The notes beneath the pieces were generated by a model, which was not told the origin of the DNA, made no database searches, and saw only the letters and a program-made list of their open reading frames with translations. Below, one piece after another: positions 8,625 to 17,123 of a stretch of DNA of 64,000 bases. Source of the stretch: Belnapia mucosa (GTDB taxonomy: Bacteria > Pseudomonadota > Alphaproteobacteria > Acetobacterales > Acetobacteraceae); contig NZ_JAEUXJ010000008.1 of the NCBI RefSeq assembly GCF_016775475.1, forward strand, positions 165,182-229,181, given 5' to 3'. The first letter of the stretch is position 1, and every line of letters starts with the position of its first letter. The position numbers and the translations under genes were made by a program.

Positions 8625-9605
8625 ATGTTCAACCGTCGTACCCTTGCCCTCGGCGCGGGGGGGCTCCTCGCCATGCCAAGTCTGCTTTTGGCGCAGGGCT
8701 GGCAGCCCACGGGCCCGATCCGCATCGTAGTGCCGTTCCCTGCGGGAGGCACTACGGACACCCTCGCTCGGCTCTACGCACAGCGTTTGAGCGAGACCAT
8801 GGGCGTGTCCGTCGTGGTGGAGAACCGCGGCGGCGGCGGCGGTTCGATCGGCGCGGATGTGGTGGCCAAGGCTCCACCTGATGGCCAGGTACTGCTGTTC
8901 CACAATCTCACCTTCTCGACGACCACGGCGGCGCTCGAGTTCGTTGGTCGGGCGCCTCACTCAATCGAGCGGGACTTTGCCCCGATCACTCTCGGCGCCA
9001 ACGTGCCGATGTTGCTACTGGTAAACGCGCAGGTGCCGGCGAGCAACCTACGCGAGTTCGTCGCCTGGGCGAAGTCGCAGGCCACGCCGCCTTTCTACGG
9101 ATCGACCGGCCCCGGCAGCACGGTGAACCTAGTCGGTGAGGTTCTGAAGCGTGATGGCGACTTCCGCATGGAGCATGTACCCTTTCGGGGTGCGGCGCCG
9201 CTGGTTCAGGAGATGCTGGCCGGGCGCATCGCCTTCGGCGGCGACCAGCTATCCTCATCCTTGCAGCACGTCAGGGCTGGAACGTTGAAGCCGATCGCAA
9301 CCCTTGCCGCAGAGCGCGCTCGTGCCTTGCCCGAGGTACTGACGGTCCGCGAGCAGGGCTTTCCCAATGCGGAGATGCTCGGCTGGAACGGCTTCTTCGC
9401 GCCTGCGCGCACGCCTGAGCCCGTTCTGGCACGCCTGCACGCCGAGATCGCAGCGGCAGCGCAGCACCCTCCGATTACCGCGCGCATCAGGGAGCTCGGT
9501 GCGGAGCCGGGCGGCAATTCAGCCGCTGAGTTTGCCGCGTCAGTCCACGCACAGGTTGCCGCAGTGAGGCCGCTAGTGCGCGAACTCCGGATGCAAGTTG
9601 AGTAG
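8625..9605 (+). CDS. Tripartite tricarboxylate transporter substrate-binding protein (TctC/Bug family) 1
   Basis: 326 residues with a Tat/Sec-type leader (FNRRTLALGAGGLLAMPSLLLAQ, cleaved about residue 23). Family signatures: PIRIVVPFPAGGTTDTLARL, VVVENRGGGGGSIGADVVAK, the central YGSTGPGST loop, MEHVPFRGAAPLVQEMLAGRI and a C-terminal WNGFFAPARTPEPVLARL. A periplasmic receptor for carboxylates that hands ligand to a TctA/TctB membrane pair. No such pair is in the window, so it must share one encoded elsewhere or act as a sensor. ATG 8625 has GAGGAG 9 bp upstream. Confidence 0.95.
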   Translation: MFNRRTLALGAGGLLAMPSLLLAQGWQPTGPIRIVVPFPAGGTTDTLARLYAQRLSETMGVSVVVENRGGGGGSIGADVVAKAPPDGQVLLFHNLTFSTTTAALEFVGRAPHSIERDFAPITLGANVPMLLLVNAQVPASNLREFVAWAKSQATPPFYGSTGPGSTVNLVGEVLKRDGDFRMEHVPFRGAAPLVQEMLAGRIAFGGDQLSSSLQHVRAGTLKPIATLAAERARALPEVLTVREQGFPNAEMLGWNGFFAPARTPEPVLARLHAEIAAAAQHPPITARIRELGAEPGGNSAAEFAASVHAQVAAVRPLVRELRMQVE

Positions 9606-9873
9606 CCTGTCTACGCCGCCGCCGTGGGTAAGCCGTAGAGGCGCAGCGCCCCAAGCTTAATCTGGCGGCCTTTGCCAGCTGCACTGTCACACGCGGGCTG
9701 AGCAACGAATCGGCCATCTCCGCGCCACCAGTCCGGGCCGTAGAGGGAATATTGTAGAGCGGCGTGGTGAGCGAGGTCAGAGCGTCGCCAGCGGCGCTCT
9801 CCCGAACGTACCTTGCCGCATCGAAGCGGCCGACGAACAGTCAGGTGCCACCCGCAACATCCTCAATCCCACA
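9606..9873. other. Probable degraded coding remnant
   Basis: Read on the minus strand, about 9650-9840 has coding-like composition (a stretch reading AGDALTSLTTPLYNIPSTAR) but contains a stop and frame breaks and no start. I could not assign a family; it may be the tail of a decayed gene. Confidence 0.3.
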
Positions 9874-10119
9874 CTAATCGGAATTGGCAGAGGTCTCTTT
9901 GGGCACACGACGTTCCGCAGCAGCCTGCCACTGCCGCTGGACTTCGGCATCCACCTCGGCCGCCGACTGGCCGGGGTGGACGACCACATCGGCACCGTTC
10001 AACGCAAAGCGGACGCGATAACCATGCTTGTTTGCTTTATCGATGCAGCGGGTGATGACATGGGGCAGGTAATCTGTCGGTTGAGTCGCGTAATCCACGA
10101 TGTCCTGGGCTTCACCCAT
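9874..10119 (-). CDS. Small hypothetical protein
   Basis: 81 residues from ATG 10117-10119, with GAGG 9 nt upstream; the in-frame ATG 10126-10128 lies directly against that GAGG and is less likely. The sequence is soluble: DIVDYATQPTDYLPHVITRC, then a beta-strand-like KHGYRVRFALNGADVVVHPGQSAAEVDAEVQRQWQAA. The second half looks like a small alpha/beta domain. No family recognised; composition is balanced, unlike a shadow frame. Confidence 0.55.
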   Translation of the reverse strand: MGEAQDIVDYATQPTDYLPHVITRCIDKANKHGYRVRFALNGADVVVHPGQSAAEVDAEVQRQWQAAAERRVPKETSANSD

Positions 10120-10362
10120 GTGATGCATCCTCAGATTTGCAATGGACGCTAACATGCGCTTGGCAAGCCGCGCCAGTAGGCAGTCGCGGCTGCCTCGGAA
10201 TGACCATGCGGTGCGGAGGCGCGACCGCCTCTTCCCACCTATTGATCCGGCTTGGGTGCAGTTGAACATTTTGTAGCAGCGCCCCGGAATACCCACTGCG
10301 GCGCAGCCCGAATGCACTTCAAGATCGCCCAAGTCAGTTCAATAACTTCGGGAGTTCAAGCA

Positions 10363-11379
10363 TCAACGGAGAGGCAACGCGTACATGAGGCCGCCGCGGG
10401 TCCAAAGGTCGTTCTGTCCACGCGGAAGCCCGATAACGCTACCGCTCCCGAGATTACGTTCAAAGCTCTCTCCATAGTTCCCGACGGCCTTGATAGCGTT
10501 GTAAAGCCATCTCTCATCAAGCCCGAGTGCACCCCCGAAGCCGGGCGTCACGCCCAGAAGTCGCTGCACAGCGGGGTTGGGGTCACGCAGGCGCTGATCC
10601 ACATTCGCTTGGCTGATGCCAAGTTCTTCGGCCTCGATCATGCCTGTTAAAACCCATTTCACAGTATCGAACCACTGGTCGTCACCGTGACGGACCATGG
10701 GACCGAGCGGCTCCTTGCTGATGCGTTCGGGTAGGAGGATGTGCTCGTTCGGGTTCTGGACGGCGGTCGCACGGTAGCTGGCGAGCTGACTTGCATCTTG
10801 CGTCATTGCATCGCATCGGCCGGAGCTGTAAGCTCCCACGAACTCGTCTGGCCGCTCAATCAGTACCGGCGTAAAGTGCATATTGTTGGCTCGAAAATAG
10901 TCGGTGATGTTCAGTTCACTCGTGGTGCCCGGCTGTATGCAGACTGTCGCACCATCGAGTTGTTGAGCCGAGGTGATGCCAAGCGAGCGGCGGACCATGA
11001 AGCCCTGACCGTCGTAAAAGTTGACCCCGGCCATGTTGAGGCCGAGAGCCGTGTCACGCTGTAGCGTCTGCGTGGCGTTCCGTGCCAGCACATCAATCTC
11101 GCCGCTTTGCAGCATGGTAAACCGGTTCTGTGATGAGGTGGGGACGAAGCGGACTTTCGCCGGGTCGCCAAACACGGCAGCCGCGAGGGCCCGACAGAAG
11201 TCTGCATCGAGGCCGCGGTACTCACCCCGGCTGTCTGGGGTCGAGAAACCGGCGACGCCCTGGTTGACACCACAGACGATGGTGCCTCGTGCGCGGATCG
11301 CGTCGAAAGCCTGACCTGCTTGGGCCATGCCGGCCAGCGCCATTGTCAGACCGATCGCGGTGGCAAACAAATAACGCAT
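10363..11379 (-). CDS. Polar amino acid ABC transporter substrate-binding protein (AapJ/BztA-like)
   Basis: 338 residues with a Sec signal peptide (RYLFATAIGLTMALAGMAQA). The mature part follows the PAAT family: TIVCGVNQGVAGFSTPDSRGEYRGLDADFCRALAAAV, FTMLQSGEIDVLARNATQT, GQGFMVRR, the hinge GATVCIQPGTTSELN, RCDAMTQDASQLAS and a C-terminal GSGSVIGLPRGQNDLWTRGGLMYALPLR. This full-length layout matches general L-amino-acid binders of alphaproteobacteria, which are about 340 residues. Start at ATG 11379 with GAGGGG just upstream. No permease or ATPase genes are adjacent, so it is an orphan receptor. Confidence 0.93.
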   Translation of the reverse strand: MRYLFATAIGLTMALAGMAQAGQAFDAIRARGTIVCGVNQGVAGFSTPDSRGEYRGLDADFCRALAAAVFGDPAKVRFVPTSSQNRFTMLQSGEIDVLARNATQTLQRDTALGLNMAGVNFYDGQGFMVRRSLGITSAQQLDGATVCIQPGTTSELNITDYFRANNMHFTPVLIERPDEFVGAYSSGRCDAMTQDASQLASYRATAVQNPNEHILLPERISKEPLGPMVRHGDDQWFDTVKWVLTGMIEAEELGISQANVDQRLRDPNPAVQRLLGVTPGFGGALGLDERWLYNAIKAVGNYGESFERNLGSGSVIGLPRGQNDLWTRGGLMYALPLR

Positions 11380-11572
11380 GCATCCCCTCTTCTCAATTGT
11401 GAAACGTTCTACCATCTTGCATGGTCGATTCCGCCTCACTTCGGTCTTGCGTAGAGCCAATGGTCGACCACGCGCCATAGTGAATAGCGGCGCGCCGCCC
11501 CAGACCGGCTACTCGGCTGGGCTCAGGGTCGTAGCACCCGGTTGGTTGGGTGCCGAACCCAGGAGCCCCGAC

Positions 11573-12271
11573 GTGGCCCTCTCCGACACTGCCCTCCGCA
11601 TCCTCATCGAGGCCGCCCAGCACCCGCTGCGGCTGCGTGCCGCCCGATAAGCTGCCGATCGCTGCCGCGCGGGCGGTGCTGAGCAGCCTGCTCAAGCAGG
11701 GCTATGTCGAGGAATGTGCGGCACCCGACGGCTTTACTGGCCCACGCTGGCAGCAGCAGGATGCCACCCAGCTCGCGGTGCGCATCATCGAGGCGGGCAT
11801 GGCGGCCATCGACGCCGCGCCAAACGCTACAGCGACGCGGCCCGACACTGAGGCTGCCCTGCCGACAAGTCCAAGGAGCCTGATAGCGCACCGTTGGCAG
11901 CGCCTGCGGCTCCGGAGCCCCCGGGGTCGCCTGCCAACGCCAAGGCGCCCGCTATGCGCCCCAGCCTTCGCCACGCTGCCCAACGCGTCCTCGCCGTCTG
12001 GGACGACGAGGCCGGCGAGCACGCGGCGCTACCGGACGCCATCGCCGCTCTCCGCGTCATCTTGGTCAAGCCCACCGCGGCACCCCGCCCCACCGGCCCC
12101 CGGAAGCCACGCGAGAGCACCAAACAGCAGCAGGTGCTTGCCCTGCTGCGTCGGCCCGAAGGCGCCACCGTCGCCCAGATCACGTCGGCCACCAGCTGGC
12201 AGGCCCATACCGTCCGCGGCTTTCTTGCTGGCTCCAGCTACACCGTCTACCGCATCGCTGAGGCAGGCTGA
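11573..12271 (+). pseudogene. DUF3489 gene, copy A (frameshifted)
   Basis: Begins at GTG 11573 (ATG in copies C and D) and reads VALSDTALRILIEAAQHPLR. Relative to the copy at 59788 it lacks 2 bp near 11636-11645, giving a stop at 11648-11650. The family sequence resumes in another frame (PDKLPIAAARAVLSSLLKQGYVEEC), shifts again near 11860, and ends in the original frame with TKQQQVLALLRRPEGATVAQIT and TVRGFLAG. A further in-frame deletion removes about 27 codons before SYTVYRIAEAG. DUF3489 proteins are small, with a C-terminal winged-helix-like region. The stop overlaps the ATG of the following recombinase fragment (TGATG). About 130 bp upstream (11440-11572) is a leader shared with copies B, C and D. 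Confidence 0.8.
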
Positions 12272-12710
12272 TGCGGCCGGCGCTGCCCCACGGCACCGCC
12301 CGGCTAACGGTCGGGTATCTGCGGGTCTCAACCGCCGAGCAGGGCCAAAGCGGCCTTGGGCTGGAGGCGCAGCAGGCCTGCGTCAGGGCCTTTGTCGAGG
12401 CACAGGGCTGGTCGCTGGTGGCCGAGTACCAGGACGTGGCCAGCGGCAAGGACGACCGCCGGCCCGGCTTCCAGGCGGCGCTCGCCCGCTACCGCCCGCC
12501 CAAGGGACCCAGCGCTGCAGCGGCGGCCCGGGCGCGGCGCGTGGGGGCGGATCGGGCGGCGCACCGGCTGGCGCTAGAGGTGGAGCGGCTGCAAGCGGAG
12601 GTATGGTAGTGCGGGCGGCGATCGCCAGAGCGTTGACCGAGCGGGGCGTGCCCACGCCGCAGAGCTCGGCTGCATGGACCCACACAACGGTGGCGCGGGC
12701 GACCTACTAA
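12271..12710 (+). pseudogene. Serine recombinase (resolvase/invertase N-terminal domain), internally deleted
   Basis: Starts with the resolvase core: VGYLRVSTAEQGQSGLGLEA with the catalytic serine in RVST, then FVEAQGWSLVAEYQDVASGKDDRRPGF. The sequence then jumps directly to RPPKGPSAAAAARARR, which belongs to the C-terminal tail of this recombinase type. The rest of the catalytic domain, including the later arginines, is missing. A frame break near 12600 splits off the final helix-turn-helix-like part (MVVRAAIARALTERGVPTP...WTHTTVARA). It cannot be catalytically active. It was translationally coupled to the DUF3489 gene upstream. Confidence 0.8.
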
Positions 12711-12758
12711 CTTCCTGTCGCCCGCCGAGTTGACGAAATGCTACTGTATGGCTTGTCG

Positions 12759-13754
12759 CTACTGAGGCCGTGTCCGCTTCACCAGTGAAAGCGCATAAGG
12801 CGCCGGTCGAGCACGGAGCGTTGGATCGTCGCTGAACTCGGCCCCGGGTGGATTGGCGAGCGCCAGGAAGCTGATCCGATCGCAGGCGCCGCCCGGCCCG
12901 GGAGCGACCTCGGTGACGGTCAACCGGCCTACGGTCACGCGCTGTCGGTCGTCGGGCCATGCGGTGGTCGGGTCATTCAGGTCGTCGCCCGCCTGCGGGA
13001 AGATCAGCACCATGTCGAAGGCGACAGGCGCCTGGGCCACCCGGCCTCGCAGTTCTTCGGCGAGGAAATCGGCGGGCAGGCTGCGCATTTGCTCCTCGCT
13101 GAGGCGCTGCGTTCCGGCCACGGGCTCGAATACCCAACGTGCCGGGCGGACCTCACCATCAGCGCCGCGGAAGCGGAAGGTGTTGACGCCCCAATAGGGC
13201 GTCGTGGCCCAGCTCGCCGGCGGAGCATTGGCGGCGAGCCACCTCCCCTGAAGCGTGGTCTTCGGATTTGCCGCAACGAAAGCGTCGATCGCAGCCTGGT
13301 TCGGCCGCCCAGTTGCCGGGTCGGGCCTGCGCGCGCGAAGCCCTTCGACCAAAGCCTCAGGCGTCGGCGCGCCGAAGATGGGGACAGAGATGTTGGCCAT
13401 ATCCCAGGGCGTCCCATTGGGTACCTGGAACCGGATCGACAGGCTGCGGGTGGTGCGGCTGGTATCGGCGGCGGTAGGACCACCGCCAACTCCAAAGCGG
13501 ATGACCGTAGGAATGCGTTGCCCACTGAAGGTCGGCGAGACCGACAGCCGTGCCCCCTCGGCCGTGCCCTCGAAGGACCCGGCGGCACAGGCACCCTTTG
13601 GGTGGCTTGGACGATAGGTCCGGATCGGGCCCTGGACGCCCTCAAAGGCTTCGATCACCTGCGCCGGGGTCGGCGTCTGGGCACCGGCCGGAACGGCTAC
13701 CCCAAGGCTGAGCAGGACGGCAGCGATCGACGCGGCACGAAGGGATGCGGTCAT
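12759..13754 (-). CDS. Periplasmic catalase-family peroxidase (SrpA-like)
   Basis: 331 residues with a Sec signal peptide (LRAASIAAVLLSLGVAVPAGAQ). It follows the short catalase family: the distal His in RPSHPKGACAAGSFEGTAEG, a central SIRFQVPNGTPWDMANISVPIFGAPTPEALVEGL, FRFRGADGEVRPARW, and the C-terminal heme-ligand Tyr in RARPAPYALSLVKR. The length is that of the 300-350-residue catalase-related peroxidases, not full catalases. Likely removes peroxide in the periplasm. ATG 13752-13754 has GGAAGAG upstream. It stands alone between two recombinase remnants. Confidence 0.9.
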   Translation of the reverse strand: MTASLRAASIAAVLLSLGVAVPAGAQTPTPAQVIEAFEGVQGPIRTYRPSHPKGACAAGSFEGTAEGARLSVSPTFSGQRIPTVIRFGVGGGPTAADTSRTTRSLSIRFQVPNGTPWDMANISVPIFGAPTPEALVEGLRARRPDPATGRPNQAAIDAFVAANPKTTLQGRWLAANAPPASWATTPYWGVNTFRFRGADGEVRPARWVFEPVAGTQRLSEEQMRSLPADFLAEELRGRVAQAPVAFDMVLIFPQAGDDLNDPTTAWPDDRQRVTVGRLTVTEVAPGPGGACDRISFLALANPPGAEFSDDPTLRARPAPYALSLVKRTRPQ

Positions 13755-13869
13755 GGGCTCTCTTCCTTGGCGGTTCGCTGCCGTATGATGTGGGCGCTGC
13801 GGTTATTCCCGCAACGTCGCACCGGCTGCCAATGCTCTCGGAGCGACCCAGGGCGGCGACAGGGGCTAC

Positions 13870-14100
13870 CGGCCGCCTAGGGCTTCAGCGCCGCGGCAGC
13901 GGCCTGACGTGCCGCGTGGGCGCGAGCGGGCAGCGCACCGGCTGGCGCTGAAGGTGTAGCGGCTGCGGGCGGATGGTATTGTAGGGCGGGCGGCGATCGC
14001 CAAAGCATTGACCGAGCGGAGCGCGCCAACGCTGTCCGGAATGGGGCTTGGACGCATCCTTCCGTTGCCCGGGTCTTGGTGCGCGCTGGCTGAGAATCCG
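13870..14100 (+). pseudogene. Serine recombinase C-terminal tail remnant
   Basis: Homologous at the DNA level to 12515-12690: the AAHRLAL-, RAAIA- and ALTER-type segments can be read in shifting frames, followed by a worn WTH-like end near 14048. Several stops interrupt it. The catalytic domain is absent. Confidence 0.65.
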
Positions 14101-14178
14101 CGGTAAGGACCGGAGCGACGCCCAGGCGCAGGCGCCATACCCGGTGCCGTTCATGCGCGAACGAGGAAAGGATCCCCC

Positions 14179-14628
14179 CTGACGTCACGCTATGGCCTTG
14201 AGATCCGCGCCGCCACCGTCGCTGATGCCCCTGGCTTGGCGACCCTACTCGCCGAGGCCGGACAGATTGCCGATGGGCGTGAACTGGCGGAGCGGTTAAT
14301 GGCGCTGCGCACGGCAGCAGGAGCGGTTCTGATAGCCGTGCGATGGGGTCCGCCCAGCGGCCTCCTGGTGATGCACTGGTATTTCACGCTCCACGCGGCT
14401 CGCCCCACGGCGCAGATCACCACGTTGCTGGTGGGCGTCGAGGAGCGTCGTCTCGGTATCGGCCGGCTATTGGTTAAGGCCGCCGCACAGGCGGCGAGAA
14501 CGGCTGGCTGTGGCAGTCTCGAGCTCACGGCCGCGTCGGATGCAATGGACTTGCAGGAGTTCTGTCGAGCTACAGGCTTTGTCGGAGCTGGGCCGCGCTT
14601 CGCCCGGTCCCTCCGTAAAGGAGCGTAG
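14179..14628 (+). CDS. GNAT family N-acetyltransferase
   Basis: About 149 residues if started at CTG 14179; the frame has no ATG/GTG before ATG 14236. The N-terminus LEIRAATVADAPGLATLLAEAGQ is the first strand and helix of the GNAT fold and must be included for a complete domain. AGGAAAGGA ends 6 nt before the CTG, which supports an unusual CTG start. The acetyl-CoA pyrophosphate loop is VEERRLGIGRLLVKAAAQAA, and the last strand is CRATGFVGAGPRFARSL. Substrate unknown. Alternatively the true start was lost and only a shortened protein from ATG 14236 is made. Confidence 0.78.
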   Translation: MTSRYGLEIRAATVADAPGLATLLAEAGQIADGRELAERLMALRTAAGAVLIAVRWGPPSGLLVMHWYFTLHAARPTAQITTLLVGVEERRLGIGRLLVKAAAQAARTAGCGSLELTAASDAMDLQEFCRATGFVGAGPRFARSLRKGA

Positions 14629-14813
14629 CATTAGCAGAACCACGGTCTGGCGTTATCGCTACGTCCTGAAGCATTCAGCCAGACTGGAAACATCTCGAAC
14701 CGTTCGGTGAACCGCGCTCTTCCTGGGCTGCGTCCGTGACCTGTTGCCCTGCATTGCGGCCATAGACCTTCTGCATCAGCTACACCGTAACGGATAGAAG
14801 CACCGCCATATGG

Positions 14814-15230
14814 TCAGATCCGGTGCACGTACCTGTTACTGCTCATAAGGCGTCCGATCAGAAAGCCGGCACCGACTGCTACGCCGACCGAGGTCAATGG
14901 ATGCTGACGAATGGCATCGAGGTATCTGTCGAACTTCTCGCCGTAGCGATCGGCGGCGTTTGCAGCTGCATCCAGCCTGGGTGTGGCTGGCTCCCGTGAG
15001 AGGCGCTCTACTTCCGCGCGGAGCTGCTCGACTTCAGACTGGGGGTCGTCCGTGGCTTGCTGGGCCGCGTCTTTGAGGTTCCCGGCGGTGTTCTCAACAG
15101 TCCCAACGACCTCGTCAGACTGACCCTTTATCCAGAGCTTTCTGTCGCCAGTCAGCCGACCTGCTGCCGCCTCGGCCGTGCCCTTCGCTTGCTGCGCAGT
15201 TCCTGCGATGCGATCCGAATCCACGATCAT
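14814..15230 (-). CDS. CsbD family stress protein fused to a DUF883-type membrane-anchored tail
   Basis: 138 residues. The first about 60 match CsbD: DRIAGTAQQAKGTAEAAAGRLTGD, then KGQSDEVVGTVENTAGNLKDAA. A helical coiled-coil linker follows (SEVEQLRAEVERLSREP), then a C-terminal HPLTSVGVAVGAGFLIGRLMSS, the glycine-rich transmembrane segment of ElaB/YqjD/DUF883 proteins. Start chosen at ATG 15228-15230, which has GGAGGAG directly upstream; the longer frame to 15281 lacks one. Both families are general-stress induced. The combination would tether a CsbD domain to the inner membrane. Confidence 0.85.
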   Translation of the reverse strand: MIVDSDRIAGTAQQAKGTAEAAAGRLTGDRKLWIKGQSDEVVGTVENTAGNLKDAAQQATDDPQSEVEQLRAEVERLSREPATPRLDAAANAADRYGEKFDRYLDAIRQHPLTSVGVAVGAGFLIGRLMSSNRYVHRI

Positions 15231-15432
15231 CTCCTCCGATTTTTGCGAGATGCCAAACAACAATACGGGACTGTCCGGCATGCCAACGTCGGCGTGTGGT
15301 CGTGGTTCGCCATTTGAAGAGGCGGCTCGGCGGGCCGTGCCGAGGGCTACCCAATCCGGGCTTTCCTCGCTAACGCTGTTGCCACCCTTTCCAACGCCGT
15401 GCCCAGATTACCGACTGCTGGCTGACCGGGAC

Positions 15433-15474
15433 CTGTTCACCACCGACCAACGGTCGTTGGTCGGTGGTGAACAG
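15433..15474. repeat. Perfect 42-bp inverted repeat (20-bp arms, 2-bp centre)
   Basis: The left arm 15433-15452 is the exact reverse complement of the right arm 15455-15474, with GT between them. No T-run follows on either strand, so it is not an obvious intrinsic terminator. It lies between the CsbD-type gene and the truncated IS481 and could be a cruciform, a site for a dimeric protein, or a hybrid relic of IS ends. Confidence 0.9.
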
Positions 15475-15513
15475 CTGCGGCTCAGCCTGTAGGGCCGCCG
15501 AACTCCATCAGCA

Positions 15514-16263
15514 TTAGGCCTGGCTGCCGGCGTAGGAGTGGATCGCCTCCTGCAGCTCTTTATCCGGCATCAGCCCCCTCCCCTGGGCGCGGAAGAGTTC
15601 GCCACGATCCATGGCCTCGCGGATGAGTGGTGCGGCTGACGCGATGTTGCCGGGGGTGATGAAGTGGATCCTGTTGTCGGTGAGCACGGTGTGCACTCGG
15701 TAGGGCACGGCTTGCAGGAGAGCTCGGAGAAAGTCGCCCGCGACCCGCGTAGTGGCACGCTCGTGCAGCTGGGTGAAGACGAACTTCGAGGTGCGGTCGA
15801 TGGCGACGAAGAGATAGGGCTTGCCCTGCTCGATCCTGACCTCGGCGATGTCGATGTGGAAGAAGCCGATCGGGCAGGCCTTGAAGCGCTTGCGGGCTGG
15901 CTTGTCGCCATCGGCTTCCGGCAGCCGGGAGATGCCGTGGCGCTGGAGGCAGCGGTGCAGCCCTGAGCGGGTGAGATGCGGAATGGTAGGCTGGAGGGCG
16001 TAGAGGCAGTCGTCGAGCGGCAACAACGTATGCCGCCGGAAAGCGACAACCATCGCCTCCTCCTCCGCGGAGAGGGTGGTAGAGCGGGGTGCGGCCGGGC
16101 CAGTGCGCTGGTCGGCCACATCGGAGCGGGCGCGCCACTTGGCCACCGTCTTCGGGTTGACCCCATGGCGCCGGGCCAGGGCTCTCAGGCTCTCTTGACT
16201 ATGTTGGATCGCCCGACGGACTGCCTCAGTCGTGCGGGCGCAACCGTGAAGAACCTGGCCCAT
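15514..16263 (-). CDS. IS481 family transposase, truncated at the 3' end
   Basis: An N-terminal helix-turn-helix (ALARRHGVNPKTVAKWRAR) is followed by the start of the DDE catalytic core: FFHIDIAEVRIEQGKPYLFVAIDRTSKF with the first Asp, and VHTVLTDNRIHF with the second Asp. After residue about 225 the sequence departs from the family (GLMPDKELQEAIHSYAGSQA), and the region with the catalytic Glu is absent. The element's outer end (TGTTTGATCCC on the coding strand) is intact at 16309-16319, with the same end sequence as the copy at 62467. No matching opposite end is visible. Start ATG 16261-16263 by alignment with the other copy. Confidence 0.85.
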   Translation of the reverse strand: MGQVLHGCARTTEAVRRAIQHSQESLRALARRHGVNPKTVAKWRARSDVADQRTGPAAPRSTTLSAEEEAMVVAFRRHTLLPLDDCLYALQPTIPHLTRSGLHRCLQRHGISRLPEADGDKPARKRFKACPIGFFHIDIAEVRIEQGKPYLFVAIDRTSKFVFTQLHERATTRVAGDFLRALLQAVPYRVHTVLTDNRIHFITPGNIASAAPLIREAMDRGELFRAQGRGLMPDKELQEAIHSYAGSQA

Positions 16264-16348
16264 AGCGCGTCCTTCCATGCCTGGGAAAAGACTGCACCAT
16301 CAAACCCTGGGATCAAACATCTAGGCTCGAGTTCCCGAGCAAGCGAGT

Positions 16349-16924
16349 TCATGGCCTCACCCGACCGACGACGACGAGGTCGCCGCTGCCACGCCTGAGC
16401 ACCACGCCCTCTCCGGAGGACGGCACGGCACCCGTGAGCGCGGTGATGTTCACCTGGTGGGTTGCGACGACCAGCGCACCCGGCCCCCCCCAATCCAGCA
16501 GGATGCGCCTGGCCCGCGCCGTGTACGCTGGCCCCTCCCCTCGATCGGCGAAGAAGGAATCGAACGCCGGCTCGGCCCGGGCGAGACCGGGGAAGGCCAC
16601 GTCAGCCGTCTCCATGGCCCGGCACCACCGCGAGGTCAGGACTATGCCGACGGCGACGCCTTGGGCGCGGAAAGCCTCGCCGATGCGCCTCGCCTGGGCG
16701 CGGCCGGCTTCGTCGAGGTTGCGCTGCGTGGCGCAGTCGCCGAGCCGCATGCCCGCGGGGTCGCCGGTGCCGGGCGCGTTGGCGTGGCGGAACAACGCAA
16801 TCGCACCGTCCCGCAGCGCCTCCCAGGCCGCGGCTTCGGCGACGGCCGGCGTCCCGGCGAGCAGCACGAGGGGCAGAGCCTTGCATGAGGTCGTCAGGAC
16901 GCGGCGGCGGGACGGGTCTGCCAT
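16349..16924 (-). CDS. Histidine phosphatase family protein, exported
   Basis: About 191 residues from ATG 16922-16924 (ATG 16931-16933 also possible). A twin-arginine-like leader (SRRRVLTTSCKALPLVLLAGTPAVAEA) precedes the mature domain. The phosphohistidine motif is ALFRHANAPG, the RHx core that replaces the usual RHG; the second His is in VVATHQVNITALTG, and Arg residues around LTSRWCRAMETA complete the pocket. Such short periplasmic members are common and poorly characterised. The gene diverges from the lyase-like gene at 17124. Confidence 0.88.
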   Translation of the reverse strand: MADPSRRRVLTTSCKALPLVLLAGTPAVAEAAAWEALRDGAIALFRHANAPGTGDPAGMRLGDCATQRNLDEAGRAQARRIGEAFRAQGVAVGIVLTSRWCRAMETADVAFPGLARAEPAFDSFFADRGEGPAYTARARRILLDWGGPGALVVATHQVNITALTGAVPSSGEGVVLRRGSGDLVVVGRVRP

Positions 16925-17123
16925 GGCCCGCATCTGGGGTGAATTGAGCGATTTGGAAGCCCGATCCATCAGCGGCCCGGCGCCGACACAACCGCGCCGG
17001 GCAAGCCCACGAACCCGGGCGTAGGCTGCGGGCCGACGGGCATCAAGCGCCGCGCTCGGCCGTCCAGCTTGCGCCCGCCCTACCGGCTGCCACATTCTCC
17101 GCATCGAGCCTGGGAGAACCGGC

